NCBI RefSeq assembly: GCF_022095675.1
Contig: NZ_JAHYSG010000120.1
Span: forward strand, 1 to 36,082
Length of the DNA stretch: 36,082 nucleotides
Source of the DNA: Dactylosporangium sp. AC04546
Lineage (GTDB): Bacteria > Actinomycetota > Actinomycetes > Mycobacteriales > Micromonosporaceae
Reading direction: 5' to 3'
Shown here piece after piece: positions 25,141-35,412 of the stretch; position 1 is the first letter of the stretch; each line of letters opens with the position of its first letter. The notes beneath the pieces are model-generated. The model was given only the letters and a program-made list of their open reading frames with translations, did not search any database and was not told where the DNA came from. A program made the translations under genes and the position numbers.

Positions 25141-25926
25141 CTAGCCCCCGACGTGGTCGCCGGCCGGATCCACCAACCCGGGCAGCGGCACGTCCACCGC
25201 CTCGTGCGGCGGGCGGATCGGGGTGACCGAGACATACCCGTCCAACAGCCACGCGTCGTCGCTGCCCGGCTCCGCGCCGGAGTCGAGCTGCTCCAGCGAC
25301 ATGCGCACGTAGCCGTGGCCCTGCTCGCGCAGGGTCATCTGCACCGTGCCGAACTCGGCGAGGTGGGCCCGCCGGTAGCCGCGCAGGGCGCCCGTCTCGA
25401 CGTTGGGAACGTTGACGTTGAGCACGAACGGGCCGGTACACAGCGGCAGGAGGTCGCCGGCCACCTCGGCGGCGGTGTCCCAGTGCGGTACCGAGTCGGA
25501 GCGCGGGTCGAAGGAGACGTCCAGGGAGACGGCCATCGCCCGGCAACCGTTGTCGACCGCGGTGAACGCCGCGCCGACGGTGCCCGAGTGCAGCACGGCG
25601 GCGCCCGTGTTCGGCCCTCGGTTGATCCCCGACAGGACCAGATCCGGCGGCTCACCGAAGGCACCCCGGGTCGCGATGAGCACGATGAATGCCGGCGAGG
25701 CGGAGACGGCGAACGACGGTACCGTCGAGAGCACCCCGGGCAACGCGTGCTCGGCCATCGCGATGCGCCCGCCGGCATCGACCGCGGTCAGTGACGCGCT
25801 CGCGCCGCTGGCCTCCTTCGCCGGCGCGGCGACGACGACCTCGTGCCCGGCCCGCACGGCGGTGGCGGCGAGCGCGTGCAGGCCGGGGCTGCCGATGCCG
25901 TCGTCGTTCGTGACCAGAATTCGCAT
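25141..25926 (-). CDS. surE: 5'/3'-nucleotidase SurE
   Basis: This 261-residue metal-dependent nucleoside monophosphate phosphatase shows the SurE signature: [16 protein letters not shown] with the Asp-Asp metal ligands at the N-terminus, and [20 protein letters not shown] with the conserved metal-binding Asn and phosphate loop. VNVNVP lies further on ([11 protein letters not shown]). The ATG at 25926 gives the standard start; a TTG two codons upstream is possible. It is transcribed with miaB (13-bp gap) and diverges from gluA. The physiological substrate is not evident from the sequence. Confidence 0.92.
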   Translation of the reverse strand: MRILVTNDDGIGSPGLHALAATAVRAGHEVVVAAPAKEASGASASLTAVDAGGRIAMAEHALPGVLSTVPSFAVSASPAFIVLIATRGAFGEPPDLVLSGINRGPNTGAAVLHSGTVGAAFTAVDNGCRAMAVSLDVSFDPRSDSVPHWDTAAEVAGDLLPLCTGPFVLNVNVPNVETGALRGYRRAHLAEFGTVQMTLREQGHGYVRMSLEQLDSGAEPGSDDAWLLDGYVSVTPIRPPHEAVDVPLPGLVDPAGDHVGG

Positions 25927-26041
25927 GGTCAACAGTGTCGCAGGGCCTCGCCGTTATCCGTCCGTGACCGCTTCGCGGCGGATCGAGGGCATTGGCACCG
26001 CTAACGTTTCCGGGAAAGCGACCCACGCAGTGAGGCGGACG

Positions 26042-26785
26042 ATGACGGACGAGTCTTTGATCGTGCTCAATGGCGTGAACAAGTGGTTCGGCGAGTTGCA
26101 CGTTCTGAAGGACATCAACCTGTCGATCGGCCGCGGCGAGGTCGTGGTGGTCGTCGGGCCCTCCGGATCGGGCAAGTCCACGCTGTGCCGCGCGATCAAC
26201 CGGCTGGAGCCCATCAGCCAGGGCGAGATCGTCTTCGACGGCACGACGCTGCCGGAGGAGGGCCGGCCGCTCGCGCGCCTGCGCAGCGAGGTCGGCATGG
26301 TCTTCCAGTCGTTCAACCTGTTCGCGCACAAGACCGTGCTCGAAAACGTGATGCTCGGCCCGATCAAGGTGCGCAAGGAGAAGGCGGCGGTGGTGCGCGA
26401 GCGGGCCATGTCGCTGCTCGACCGGGTGGGCATCGGGCAGCAGGCGCAGAAGTACCCGGCGCAGCTTTCCGGCGGCCAGCAGCAGCGCGCGGCGATCGCC
26501 CGCGCCCTGGCCATGCAGCCGAAGGCCATGCTGTTCGACGAGCCGACGAGCGCGCTCGACCCGGAGATGGTCGGCGAGGTGCTCGACGTGATGACCGGGC
26601 TGGCGCGGGAAGGCATGACCATGGTCGTGGTCACCCACGAGATGGGATTTGCCCGCCACGCCGCCAACCGCGTCGTCTTCATGGCCGAAGGGCAGTTGGT
26701 GGAGGAGGCGCCGCCCTCCGAGTTCTTCGCCAATCCCCGCACCGACCGGGCCAAAGACTTCCTCTCGAAGATCCTGACGCACTGA
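26042..26785 (+). CDS. gluA: Polar/acidic amino-acid ABC transporter, ATP-binding protein
   Basis: This 247-residue ABC ATPase of the polar amino-acid uptake family energises the GluCD permease at the inner face of the membrane. Motifs are Walker [10 protein letters not shown] (about residues 39-47), the Q-loop in [18 protein letters not shown], the signature [16 protein letters not shown], Walker [15 protein letters not shown] and the H-loop VTHEMGFA. The ATG at 26042 follows GGCGGAC. It is the first gene of gluABCD, which in Corynebacterium glutamicum takes up glutamate. The family is certain; glutamate as substrate is inferred from operon layout. Confidence 0.95.
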   Translation: MTDESLIVLNGVNKWFGELHVLKDINLSIGRGEVVVVVGPSGSGKSTLCRAINRLEPISQGEIVFDGTTLPEEGRPLARLRSEVGMVFQSFNLFAHKTVLENVMLGPIKVRKEKAAVVRERAMSLLDRVGIGQQAQKYPAQLSGGQQQRAAIARALAMQPKAMLFDEPTSALDPEMVGEVLDVMTGLAREGMTMVVVTHEMGFARHAANRVVFMAEGQLVEEAPPSEFFANPRTDRAKDFLSKILTH

Positions 26786-26852
26786 CCGGTGCGTTTCCCG
26801 GCCGCTCGGCGATCCCGGGCGGCTTAGCGGTAATGGAAGGAGTACGCAAGAC

Positions 26853-27821
26853 ATGCGAATCACGCGGATTGCGGCGGTCGCCGCCGTCGCCACGCTGGCG
26901 CTGGGCCTTGCCGCCTGTGGCAAGGAGGGCGACCCGGTTCCCGAGACCCCCGGTGGCGCCACGGGTTCGAACGCGCCGGCCAGCGACAGCTGCACCTCGT
27001 CGGGCGCCACCTTTACGCCGGCGAGCAGCGTAGCCATCACGGGCAGCCCGACGTACGACAAGATCAAGGCTGCCTCGAAGGTTGTCGTCGGCGTCAAGTT
27101 CGACCAGCCGAACCTCGGCTACAAGGACGCGAGCGGCAAGCGCTGCGGCTTCGACATCGAGATCGCGCAGTACATCGCGTCGAAGCTGGGCGTCGACCCG
27201 GCGAAGATCGAGTACAAGGAGATCCCGTCCGCCAACCGCGAGACGGCGATCAAGAGCGGTGAGATCGACTACTACGTCGGCACCTACTCGATCACCGACA
27301 AGCGCAAGAACGACGTCTCCTTCGCCGGCCCGTACTTCATCGCCGCCCAGGACCTGCTGGTCCGCAAGGACGACACGTCGATCACCGGCTCCGACTCGCT
27401 CAAGGGCAAGACGGTCTGCTCGGCGACCGGCTCCACCCCGATCCAGCGGGTGCGCGACCAGAAGCTGACCGAGCCCGGCGGCAAGATCGTCGAGTTCGCC
27501 ACCTACTCGGAGTGCGTCTCCCAGCTGATCGACAAGAAGGTCGACGCGGTCACCACCGACGACGCGATCCTCAAGGGCTACGCGGCGCAGAACCCGTCGC
27601 TGCTCAAGGTCGTCGGCAAGCCGTTCATCAACCCGGCGACGAGCCAGCCGTACCCCGAGAAGTACGGCATCGGCCTGAACCACGACGACAAGGCCCTGCG
27701 TGACGCGATCAACGCGGCCCTGGAGTCGGCGTTCGGCGACGGCACGTGGCAGAAGGTCTACGACGGCACGCTCGGCAAGTCGGGCTCCGCGGCCAAGCCG
27801 CCGACGCTCGAGAAGTACTAG
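26853..27821 (+). CDS. gluB: Glutamate-type ABC transporter substrate-binding lipoprotein
   Basis: This 322-residue lipoprotein has signal and lipobox LAAC (Cys22), so it is tethered to the outer membrane face and delivers ligand to GluCD. The mature domain is a family 3 bacterial extracellular solute-binding protein: GVKFDQPNLGYKDASGKRCG, FDIEIAQYIASKLGV, the ligand-loop RETAIKSGEIDYYVGTYSIT and FAGPYFIAAQDLLV. AAGGAG lies about 10 nt upstream of the ATG. It is 67 bp after gluA, and a strong stem-loop separates it from gluC, consistent with binding protein being made in excess over permease. Confidence 0.95.
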   Translation: MRITRIAAVAAVATLALGLAACGKEGDPVPETPGGATGSNAPASDSCTSSGATFTPASSVAITGSPTYDKIKAASKVVVGVKFDQPNLGYKDASGKRCGFDIEIAQYIASKLGVDPAKIEYKEIPSANRETAIKSGEIDYYVGTYSITDKRKNDVSFAGPYFIAAQDLLVRKDDTSITGSDSLKGKTVCSATGSTPIQRVRDQKLTEPGGKIVEFATYSECVSQLIDKKVDAVTTDDAILKGYAAQNPSLLKVVGKPFINPATSQPYPEKYGIGLNHDDKALRDAINAALESAFGDGTWQKVYDGTLGKSGSAAKPPTLEKY

Positions 27822-27832
27822 GTCGACACCGT

Positions 27833-27860
27833 GAGGGGCGCCGCCGGTGCGGCGCCCCTC
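27833..27860 (+). terminator. Intercistronic stem-loop between gluB and gluC
   Basis: GAGGGGCGCCGC (27833-27844) and GCGGCGCCCCTC (27849-27860) form a perfect 12-bp stem with the tetraloop CGGT, 11 bp after the gluB stop and 32 bp before the gluC start. It is either a partial terminator or an mRNA 3'-end stabiliser that raises gluB over gluCD expression. Confidence 0.8.
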
Positions 27861-27892
27861 TCCTCTCCCCCCAAGAAGCGACCGAGGTCTGC

Positions 27893-28549
27893 ATGGGTTC
27901 GTTCCTGAGCGTTCTCACCGACAACTGGGACATCATCGGCCCGAATTTCCTGGCGACAATCGAGCTGTTCCTGATCGCCGCCGTGGGCTCCCTGGTTCTC
28001 GGCACGCTGCTCGCCGCGATGCGGGTGTCGCCGGTTCCGGCGCTGCGCGCGTTCGGCACGTCGTACGTGCTGCTGCTGCGCAACACGCCACTGACGCTGG
28101 TCTTCGCGCTGCTGGTCTTCGCGGTGCCGAAGCTCGACGTCAACATCGACTACTTCCCGAGCGCGTGCGTCGCCCTCATCGCCTACACCAGCGCGTTCGT
28201 CTGCGAGGTGCTGCGCTCCGGCATCAACACGGTGCCGGTCGGGCAGGCCGAGGCCGCCCGGGCGCTCGGCATGACGTTCACCCAGGTGCTCGGCTCGGTC
28301 GTGCTGCCCCAGGCGTTCCGCAACATCGTGCCGCCGATGATGAGCGTGCTCATCGCGATGCTCAAGAACACCACCATCGCGGCCGGCTTCTCGGTCGCCG
28401 AGGCCGGCGCCATCCGCGCCTACCTGGCCGAGCGCGGTGAGAACCAGATCCAGGTCCTGCTCTGGGTCACGATCGGCTTCCTGATCATCATCGCCCCGCT
28501 GGTGTACCTCCAGCGGCGGCTGGAGCGGCGCTGGAAGGTCGCGCGATGA
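27893..28549 (+). CDS. gluC: Glutamate-type ABC transporter permease GluC
   Basis: This 218-residue inner-membrane permease has about five membrane helices. It has the HisM/GlnP family EAA loop EAARALGMTFTQVLGSVVLP, which docks with the ATPase. The N-terminal half contains FLATIELFLIAAVGSLVLGT and LLLRNTPLTLVFALLVF, typical of polar amino-acid permeases. Its last codons overlap gluD as ATGA, so the two permease subunits are coupled and probably form a heterodimer. The ATG at 27893 lacks a strong ribosome site in the GC-rich leader. Confidence 0.94.
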   Translation: MGSFLSVLTDNWDIIGPNFLATIELFLIAAVGSLVLGTLLAAMRVSPVPALRAFGTSYVLLLRNTPLTLVFALLVFAVPKLDVNIDYFPSACVALIAYTSAFVCEVLRSGINTVPVGQAEAARALGMTFTQVLGSVVLPQAFRNIVPPMMSVLIAMLKNTTIAAGFSVAEAGAIRAYLAERGENQIQVLLWVTIGFLIIIAPLVYLQRRLERRWKVAR

Positions 28550-29415
28550 CGAACGTCCTCTATGACCTGCCCGGGCCCAAGGCACGGGTCCGCTACCGGA
28601 TCATCGGTGTCGCGAGCGCCCTCGCCATCGTGGCGCTGCTCGTGTACATCGTGTGGCGCTTCAACGAGACCGGCCAGTTCGACTCGATCAAGTGGCAGCA
28701 GTTCCAGTACTCGGCGATCCAGGAGCAGCTGCTCGACGGCTACCTGACGACGCTGCGCGCGGCCGGGGCCGCCGCGGTGCTGGCGCTGCTCTTCGGTGCG
28801 ATCTTCGCCACCGGCCGGCTGAGCGACCACGCGTGGTTCCGGGCGCCGTCGACGTTCGTCGTCGAGCTCTTCCGGGCGATCCCGCTGCTGATCCTGATCT
28901 TCTTCGCCTACTACGGCCCGCTCCAGCTCGGCTTCAAGATCGAGCCGTTCTGGCCGCTTGTGGTCGGTCTCACGCTGTACAACGGCTCCGTGCTCGCCGA
29001 GATCTTCCGGGCCGGTATCGAGGCGGTCGCCCGCGGCCAGTCCGAGGCCGCCTACGCCCTCGGCATGCGCAAGACGCAGGTCATGACGCTCATCCTGCTG
29101 CCGCAGGCGGTGCGCTCGATGCTCCCGGCGATCGTCAGCCAGATCGTCGTGCTGCTCAAGGACACCGCGCTCGGCTTCATCATCACCGTGCCGGAGCTGC
29201 TCTTCGTGGGCAAGCAGATCGGCGGCCGGCTCGCGTTCGGGCTGCCGTACGTGCCGAGCTACCTCATCGTCGCGGCGATCTACATCGCGACCTGCGGTCT
29301 GCTGAGCTGGTTCGCGTGGTGGCTGCAGCGGCGCATGACCCGCGGCGGCCGGCGGATGAAGACCACCGCCCGGCCCGCTCCCGTGACCGCAGAGACCGGC
29401 AGTGCAGCCGTTTGA
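28546..29415 (+). CDS. gluD: Glutamate-type ABC transporter permease GluD
   Basis: This 289-residue permease, partner of GluC, has a first helix near residues 20-42 and a periplasm-facing loop (FNETGQFDSIKWQQFQYSAI). Core helices follow, with the EAA loop SEAAYALGMRKTQVMTLILLP and the segment VELFRAIPLLILIFFAYYGP. A basic tail of about 25 residues ends the protein (RRMTRGGRRMKTT). The start overlaps the gluC stop as ATGA. The next gene starts only 40 bp after its stop on the same strand, so the Hsp70-fusion gene may be co-transcribed. Confidence 0.94.
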   Translation: MTNVLYDLPGPKARVRYRIIGVASALAIVALLVYIVWRFNETGQFDSIKWQQFQYSAIQEQLLDGYLTTLRAAGAAAVLALLFGAIFATGRLSDHAWFRAPSTFVVELFRAIPLLILIFFAYYGPLQLGFKIEPFWPLVVGLTLYNGSVLAEIFRAGIEAVARGQSEAAYALGMRKTQVMTLILLPQAVRSMLPAIVSQIVVLLKDTALGFIITVPELLFVGKQIGGRLAFGLPYVPSYLIVAAIYIATCGLLSWFAWWLQRRMTRGGRRMKTTARPAPVTAETGSAAV

Positions 29416-29455
29416 CCCAATTGGCAAGGTTGCGTCCGCTGCGTACGCTGCCCGC

Positions 29456-32251
29456 GTGGCGGATAGTGGCTTCAGGCTAGGCATCGACTTCGGCACCTCG
29501 AACACCGTCGCCGTCCTGCGCTGGCCGGACGGGCGGACAAAGCCACTGCTCTTCGACGGTTCGCCGTTGCTGCCGTCGGCGGTGTACGTCAACGCCGACG
29601 GCACGATCCTCACCGGGCGTGACGCCATGCACTCGGCGCGCCTCCAGCCGCACCGGTTCGAGCCGTACCCCAAGCGCCGCGTCGAGGAGGGGACCGTCTG
29701 GCTCGGCGAGCGTGACGTCCCCGTGCTGGATCTCGTCGCGAGCGTCCTGCGCCGCGTCGCCTCCGAGGCGGAGCGGGTCGCGGGCGCCAAGCCGACCCAT
29801 GTCAACATCACCCACCCGGCGACCTGGCCGCAGCAGCGCCGCCAGACGCTCGCGCAGGCCGTCACGGCGGCCGGGCTGCCGGCGCCCCTGTTGTCGTCCG
29901 AGCCGGTCGCCGCCGCCTCATATTTCGTCGGTACCGTGGGCACGCACGTCCCGGTCGGCGGCATCGCGGTCGTCTACGACTTCGGCGCCGGCACGTTCGA
30001 CGCGAGCGTCGTGCGCCGCAACGCCGGCGGCGGCTTCGACATGCTCGTGAGCGAGGGCCTGCCCGACGCCGGCGGCCTCGACGTCGACGCGGCGGTGGTG
30101 GCGTACCTCGGGCGCCAGTTCGCCGGCCGCGAGGGCGACCAGTGGCGCCGCCTGACCAACCCGGAGAGCGAGTCCGACCGGCGCGCCGCCTGGCAGCTGT
30201 GGGAGGACGCCCGGCTGGCCAAGGAGATGCTGAGCCGGGCCGCGACGACCTACGTCCACGTGCCCCTCTTCGACGAGAGCGTGCCGATCGGCCGGGAGCA
30301 GCTCGAGCAGCTCGCCAAGCCGATCCTCGACCGGACGGTGACCGCCACCCAGATCGCGATCCAGTCGGCCGGCGCCGCGCAGTCGCAGGTCGCCGCGGTC
30401 TTCCTGGTCGGCGGCTCGAGCCGCATCCCGCTCGCCGCCACCCTGCTGCACCGCGCGCTCGGCCTGGCCCCGACCGCGATCGAGCAGCCGGAACTGGTCG
30501 TCGCCGAGGGCGCGCTGCACCTGGCCCCGCCGACCGGCCGGGCCTCGGTGGGCGCCGGCACCGCCGGCACCGCCGGCACCGCCGGCACGCCGATCGTGCC
30601 GTCGCCGACCTCCGGCGGTCCGCGCCCGACCTCGGGCGGCGGCATGGAGATGAGCGGCGACGTCTCGGCCGCGCCGGTGTCGGCCCAGCCGGTGTCGCCG
30701 GCGTTCAGCATGCCGTCGATGACCCCGCACCTGCCGCCCGTGCTGCAGACCGGGACGATGCCGGCGGTGCCGCCCCAGCAGACTCCTGGGCCGCCGCTCG
30801 TGAACACGCCGCCGCCGGTGAGCACCCCTCCGGTGATCAGCACCCCAGCCGTGGTGAGCACGCCGCCCGTGAGCCCGCCGCCGATGCAGCGCCCTCCCGT
30901 GGCCTTCCCGCAGCAGCGCCCGCCCATGTACCAGCAGCCGCCGCCCGTCGTCCAACAGCGCCCGCCGGTCTCCGTGCCGCCTGTTCAGCTGCCTCCCGTG
31001 GTACCGCAGACTCCCCCGTGGCAGGCGCCGCCTCCTCCGCCGCCGCAGAAGCGGACCGGCCCCCTCCTGGCGATCGGCGGCGGCGTGCTCGCGCTCCTGC
31101 TGGTCGTCGGCGTGATCGTGTGGATCGGCAACCGCAACGGCGGCGGTGGCGAGACCCCCGGCGGCAACGGCGGCACGTCGCAGGCCGCGGCGCCGCCCGC
31201 CTCGCCCGCGTGCGGTTACAAAATCGCGTTCCTCGGCATGGCGTCCGGCACCGGCTCGGACGACGGCATCATGATGCGCAACAGCGTCCGGATGGCGGTC
31301 GACGAGTACAACCTGAAGCACGCGGACTGCCCGGTGACCTTCGCGGAGTACGACACGCAGGGCAAGGACGACCTGAGCAAGTCGAAGGCCAACGACCTCG
31401 TCGCCGACTCGAAGATCATCGGCGTCGTCGGGCCGGTGTACCGCAACGAGGTCGTCAACGCCGGCCCGGTCCTCAACACGGCCGGCATCCCGATGATCAC
31501 GCCGTTCGCGCCGGACGTGGACCTCACCGCAATGGGCTGGGGCACGTTCTTCCGGATCATCGGCTCGGACGAGGAGCAGGCGCAGGCCGGCGCGCGGTAC
31601 CTGAAGAACACGACCAAGGCCAAGAAGGTCGCGATCGTCTACGACGACACACCCTTCGGCGAGGTCGCCCGCAAGGCGGTGTCCGCCACGCTGGGCAGCT
31701 CGGCCGGCACGACCGTGGCGATCAAGCGGACCGACAAGGACTTCGCGTCGGCGGTCAAGCAGGTCACCGACGGCGGCAACGACGCGGTGTACTTCGCCGG
31801 CCAGGCCGACGACGGCGCCGTCTTCGTCAAGGCGATGCGCACGGCCAAGCCGAACTTCCCGATCGTGTCCGCCGACAAGGTGTTCACACAGGGCTTCGTC
31901 AACAACACCGCCGGTGTCGCCGACGGCGTCATCGCCACCTGCCCCTGCCTGCCGGCCGAGAAGGCGGGCGGCGACTTCGCCTCGAAGTACCAGGCGAAGT
32001 ACCAGCAGACGGCCAGCTACTACGGCCCCGAGTCGTACGACGCCACCAACGTGTTCCTGGCGGGCCTGCAGGCCGGCAAGGGCAAGCGTGAGGACATGGT
32101 GAAGTACGTCCGCGCCTACACCGGCAAGGGCGTCGCCCGGGACATCAAGTTCGACGCGAGCGGCAACCTCGACGTGCCCGACCCGGTGATCTGGTCCTAC
32201 AGAGTGGCGAACCCCTACATGAAGATCGAGACCGCGATCCCGCCGGCCTGA
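29456..32251 (+). CDS. Transmembrane fusion of an Hsp70-type ATPase domain and a type I (Leu/Ile/Val-type) substrate-binding domain
   Basis: About 931 residues from GTG 29456; an ATG at 29402 overlaps gluD and is less likely. Residues 1-360 form an actin/Hsp70-like nucleotide-binding domain: phosphate-1 LGIDFGTSNTVAVL (8-21), phosphate-2 VYDFGAGTFDASVV (from about 173) and adenosine motif VFLVGGSSRIP (about 318-328). No Hsp70 peptide-binding domain follows. Residues ~365-530 are Pro-rich (PPVSTPP, QRPPV repeats). A single helix lies at about 537-558, preceded by QKR and followed by NRNGGGG, which by the positive-inside rule puts the ATPase in the cytoplasm. Residues ~585-931 form a complete receptor-family ligand-binding domain (YKIAFLGMASGTGSDDGIMM, GPVYRNEVVNAGPVLNTAGI, YYGPESYDATNVFLAGLQAG) outside. 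Its role as sensor or transporter partner is inferred. Confidence 0.92.
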   Translation: MADSGFRLGIDFGTSNTVAVLRWPDGRTKPLLFDGSPLLPSAVYVNADGTILTGRDAMHSARLQPHRFEPYPKRRVEEGTVWLGERDVPVLDLVASVLRRVASEAERVAGAKPTHVNITHPATWPQQRRQTLAQAVTAAGLPAPLLSSEPVAAASYFVGTVGTHVPVGGIAVVYDFGAGTFDASVVRRNAGGGFDMLVSEGLPDAGGLDVDAAVVAYLGRQFAGREGDQWRRLTNPESESDRRAAWQLWEDARLAKEMLSRAATTYVHVPLFDESVPIGREQLEQLAKPILDRTVTATQIAIQSAGAAQSQVAAVFLVGGSSRIPLAATLLHRALGLAPTAIEQPELVVAEGALHLAPPTGRASVGAGTAGTAGTAGTPIVPSPTSGGPRPTSGGGMEMSGDVSAAPVSAQPVSPAFSMPSMTPHLPPVLQTGTMPAVPPQQTPGPPLVNTPPPVSTPPVISTPAVVSTPPVSPPPMQRPPVAFPQQRPPMYQQPPPVVQQRPPVSVPPVQLPPVVPQTPPWQAPPPPPPQKRTGPLLAIGGGVLALLLVVGVIVWIGNRNGGGGETPGGNGGTSQAAAPPASPACGYKIAFLGMASGTGSDDGIMMRNSVRMAVDEYNLKHADCPVTFAEYDTQGKDDLSKSKANDLVADSKIIGVVGPVYRNEVVNAGPVLNTAGIPMITPFAPDVDLTAMGWGTFFRIIGSDEEQAQAGARYLKNTTKAKKVAIVYDDTPFGEVARKAVSATLGSSAGTTVAIKRTDKDFASAVKQVTDGGNDAVYFAGQADDGAVFVKAMRTAKPNFPIVSADKVFTQGFVNNTAGVADGVIATCPCLPAEKAGGDFASKYQAKYQQTASYYGPESYDATNVFLAGLQAGKGKREDMVKYVRAYTGKGVARDIKFDASGNLDVPDPVIWSYRVANPYMKIETAIPPA

Positions 32252-32258
32252 GCCGGGC

Positions 32259-34036
<1,778 letters not shown>

Positions 34037-34040
<4 letters not shown>

Positions 34041-34555
34041 GCGGTCACCTCGAAGCGGTAGGCCCCACTGTTCTGCGTGCGCACGTCTTGCCCAGCGAGC
34101 ACCGGAGGCACGCAATCCCCACCGCTCACCGTCACTTCAAGAGACCGCCCAGCCCGCTGCGGGGCTGCGCACCACGCCACCCCGCCGCCGACGGACCGCT
34201 CAGCGGCATTGCGGACGGGTAACCCGCCCGCGTCTGTCTTCGGAGGCCGGGGCGCCGCGTTCCGTTTCCACTTGCTGGTCCGGCCGGGGGCGCCGCTCTC
34301 CACGAGAGCGTCAGCTCCACCAGCACCAGCCCGTCGGCGCTCGCCCCTCACCTGTTTCCTGCCACACTCGGGCGCGACGGCCCTATGGCCTACGCTACTC
34401 GGATCGTCCGCGGGATCGGCGGTGCCGGACGTATCGACGGCATCCCGGACGGCATCAGCCCGACCGGCACGGCCGTCCGGTTGGACGTTCGGGTCGCAGA
34501 GGATGACACGGGCGCACTCCGTCACGACGTCACCTCGCTCCGCTCGGCGCCGCAC
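34037..34555 (-). CDS. Possible small protein or gene remnant coupled to rny
   Basis: This open frame of up to 172 codons ends in GTGA with the rny start, a 4-nt overlap usually seen between real coupled genes. The last ~60 codons have a coding-like excess of G/C in third positions and give a plausible folded segment (SLEVTVSGGDCVPPVLAG, then GAYRFEVTA) with two cysteines. The N-terminal two thirds are Arg/Ala/Gly-rich and look like random translation. No convincing internal start, signal peptide or family was recognised. It may be a decayed gene retaining its 3' end, a short gene with an unrecognised start, or chance. Confidence 0.3.
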
Positions 34556-35292
34556 AACGGGGTGCGACGCGGGTGATGGGAGGAGACGCCCGACCTAGGT
34601 GCCATCAAGGTACATCGATATAGAGGCTTAGAAAGCCCCGCCTGCTGGGTCGCTGCCAGCGCCGCTACCTCCCGCAAGGCACGGCGCATTGTTCCAGTGC
34701 AAAATCTCGTAAGTGTTGCTGATCTGTGACGCGATCTATGTTGTGCGGTAAACCCGCGGTGGTTGGGCGGTCTCCATCTGGTAACGCCGAGGCTAGGTCG
34801 TCAAGGGCGCTTCGGTCAAGGACTCATGATCGGGCACCATACGGGACGTACGTCCGTCAAGTACCAAGCCCGGCCGAAAAACCCTATCAGTATCATTTGC
34901 CCGGATGTTTCCGGCATGTCAACCAGTCGATGGGGGATTTCCAAGACCCAGCGTGAAGCTTCGACGACGCACGGCCACCCAGGCAACAGCAGGCCAGCAA
35001 CCATTCCACCACAGTGAGTGGCCCCGCCCAACACCACCATCGACGATCATCGCAGGACTCGCCCGCAAGACCCACGTCCAAGCCCCGCGCGGGGGGAAAC
35101 AAGCCCCACCGAGCATGATCACGGAATTTCCGGTCTCATACGACCCAAACTGATCCGCGATCGAGAAGCCCCGCCACCCAAAGCCAACCGGCAGAAAGCT
35201 AACCGGCAGAACCTTGGGAAGCCACCGGGGCCGGGAACGCGGGCGGGAAGACCCGCCAGCACGCGTGCGTCGCCGGAGGGCCGGGGCCAGCA
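34556..35292. other. Long non-coding gap between rny and recX
   Basis: No acceptable gene is seen on either strand. The stretch 34600-34960 is visibly less GC-rich than its surroundings, which could mark promoters or a transferred remnant. Small features: two 15-bp direct repeats AAAGCCAACCGGCAG/AAAGCTAACCGGCAG at 35179-35208 and a GGCGGG-AAGA-CCCGCC hairpin at 35242-35257, possibly part of a recX terminator. No tRNA, integrase or attachment site was recognised. Confidence 0.5.
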
Positions 35293-35412
35293 GGCGCTGA
35301 GCTAGTCGGCGCTGGGCTGGCCGGCGCTGGGCTGGCCGGCACTAGGTTGGCCGGCGCTGGGTTGGCCGGCGCTGGGTTGGCCGGCGCTGGGCTGGTCGGC
35401 GCTGAGCTAGCT
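35293..35412 (-). repeat. 15-bp tandem repeat (8 units) after and across the recX stop; encodes (GQPSA)n in recX frame
   Basis: Eight consecutive 15-mers (plus-strand form GGCGCTGGGCTGGCC) start at 35293, 35308, 35323, 35338, 35353, 35368, 35383 and 35398. On the minus strand, in the recX frame, the six inner units read GQPSA or DQPSA; their remaining differences are synonymous (CAG/CAA, CCC/CCT, AGC/AGT). The two outer units contain TAG CTC in place of CAG CCC. The unit at 35398-35412 contains the recX stop codon. Confidence 0.92.

Noticed and set aside
25128..25235. 36-codon N-terminal extension of MiaB
   Set aside because: It overlaps the surE coding end and precedes the canonical MiaB start; it is Arg/Trp-rich shadow sequence.
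34600..35000. Integrated element or tRNA/attachment site in the lower-GC gap
   Set aside because: No integrase, tRNA cloverleaf, terminal repeats or flanking duplication could be identified.
35110..35165. Fourth copy of the extragenic hairpin (ATGATCACGGAA segment)
   Set aside because: It shares only ATGATC at the edge; the conserved loop and the CTGG/CCAG upper stem are missing.
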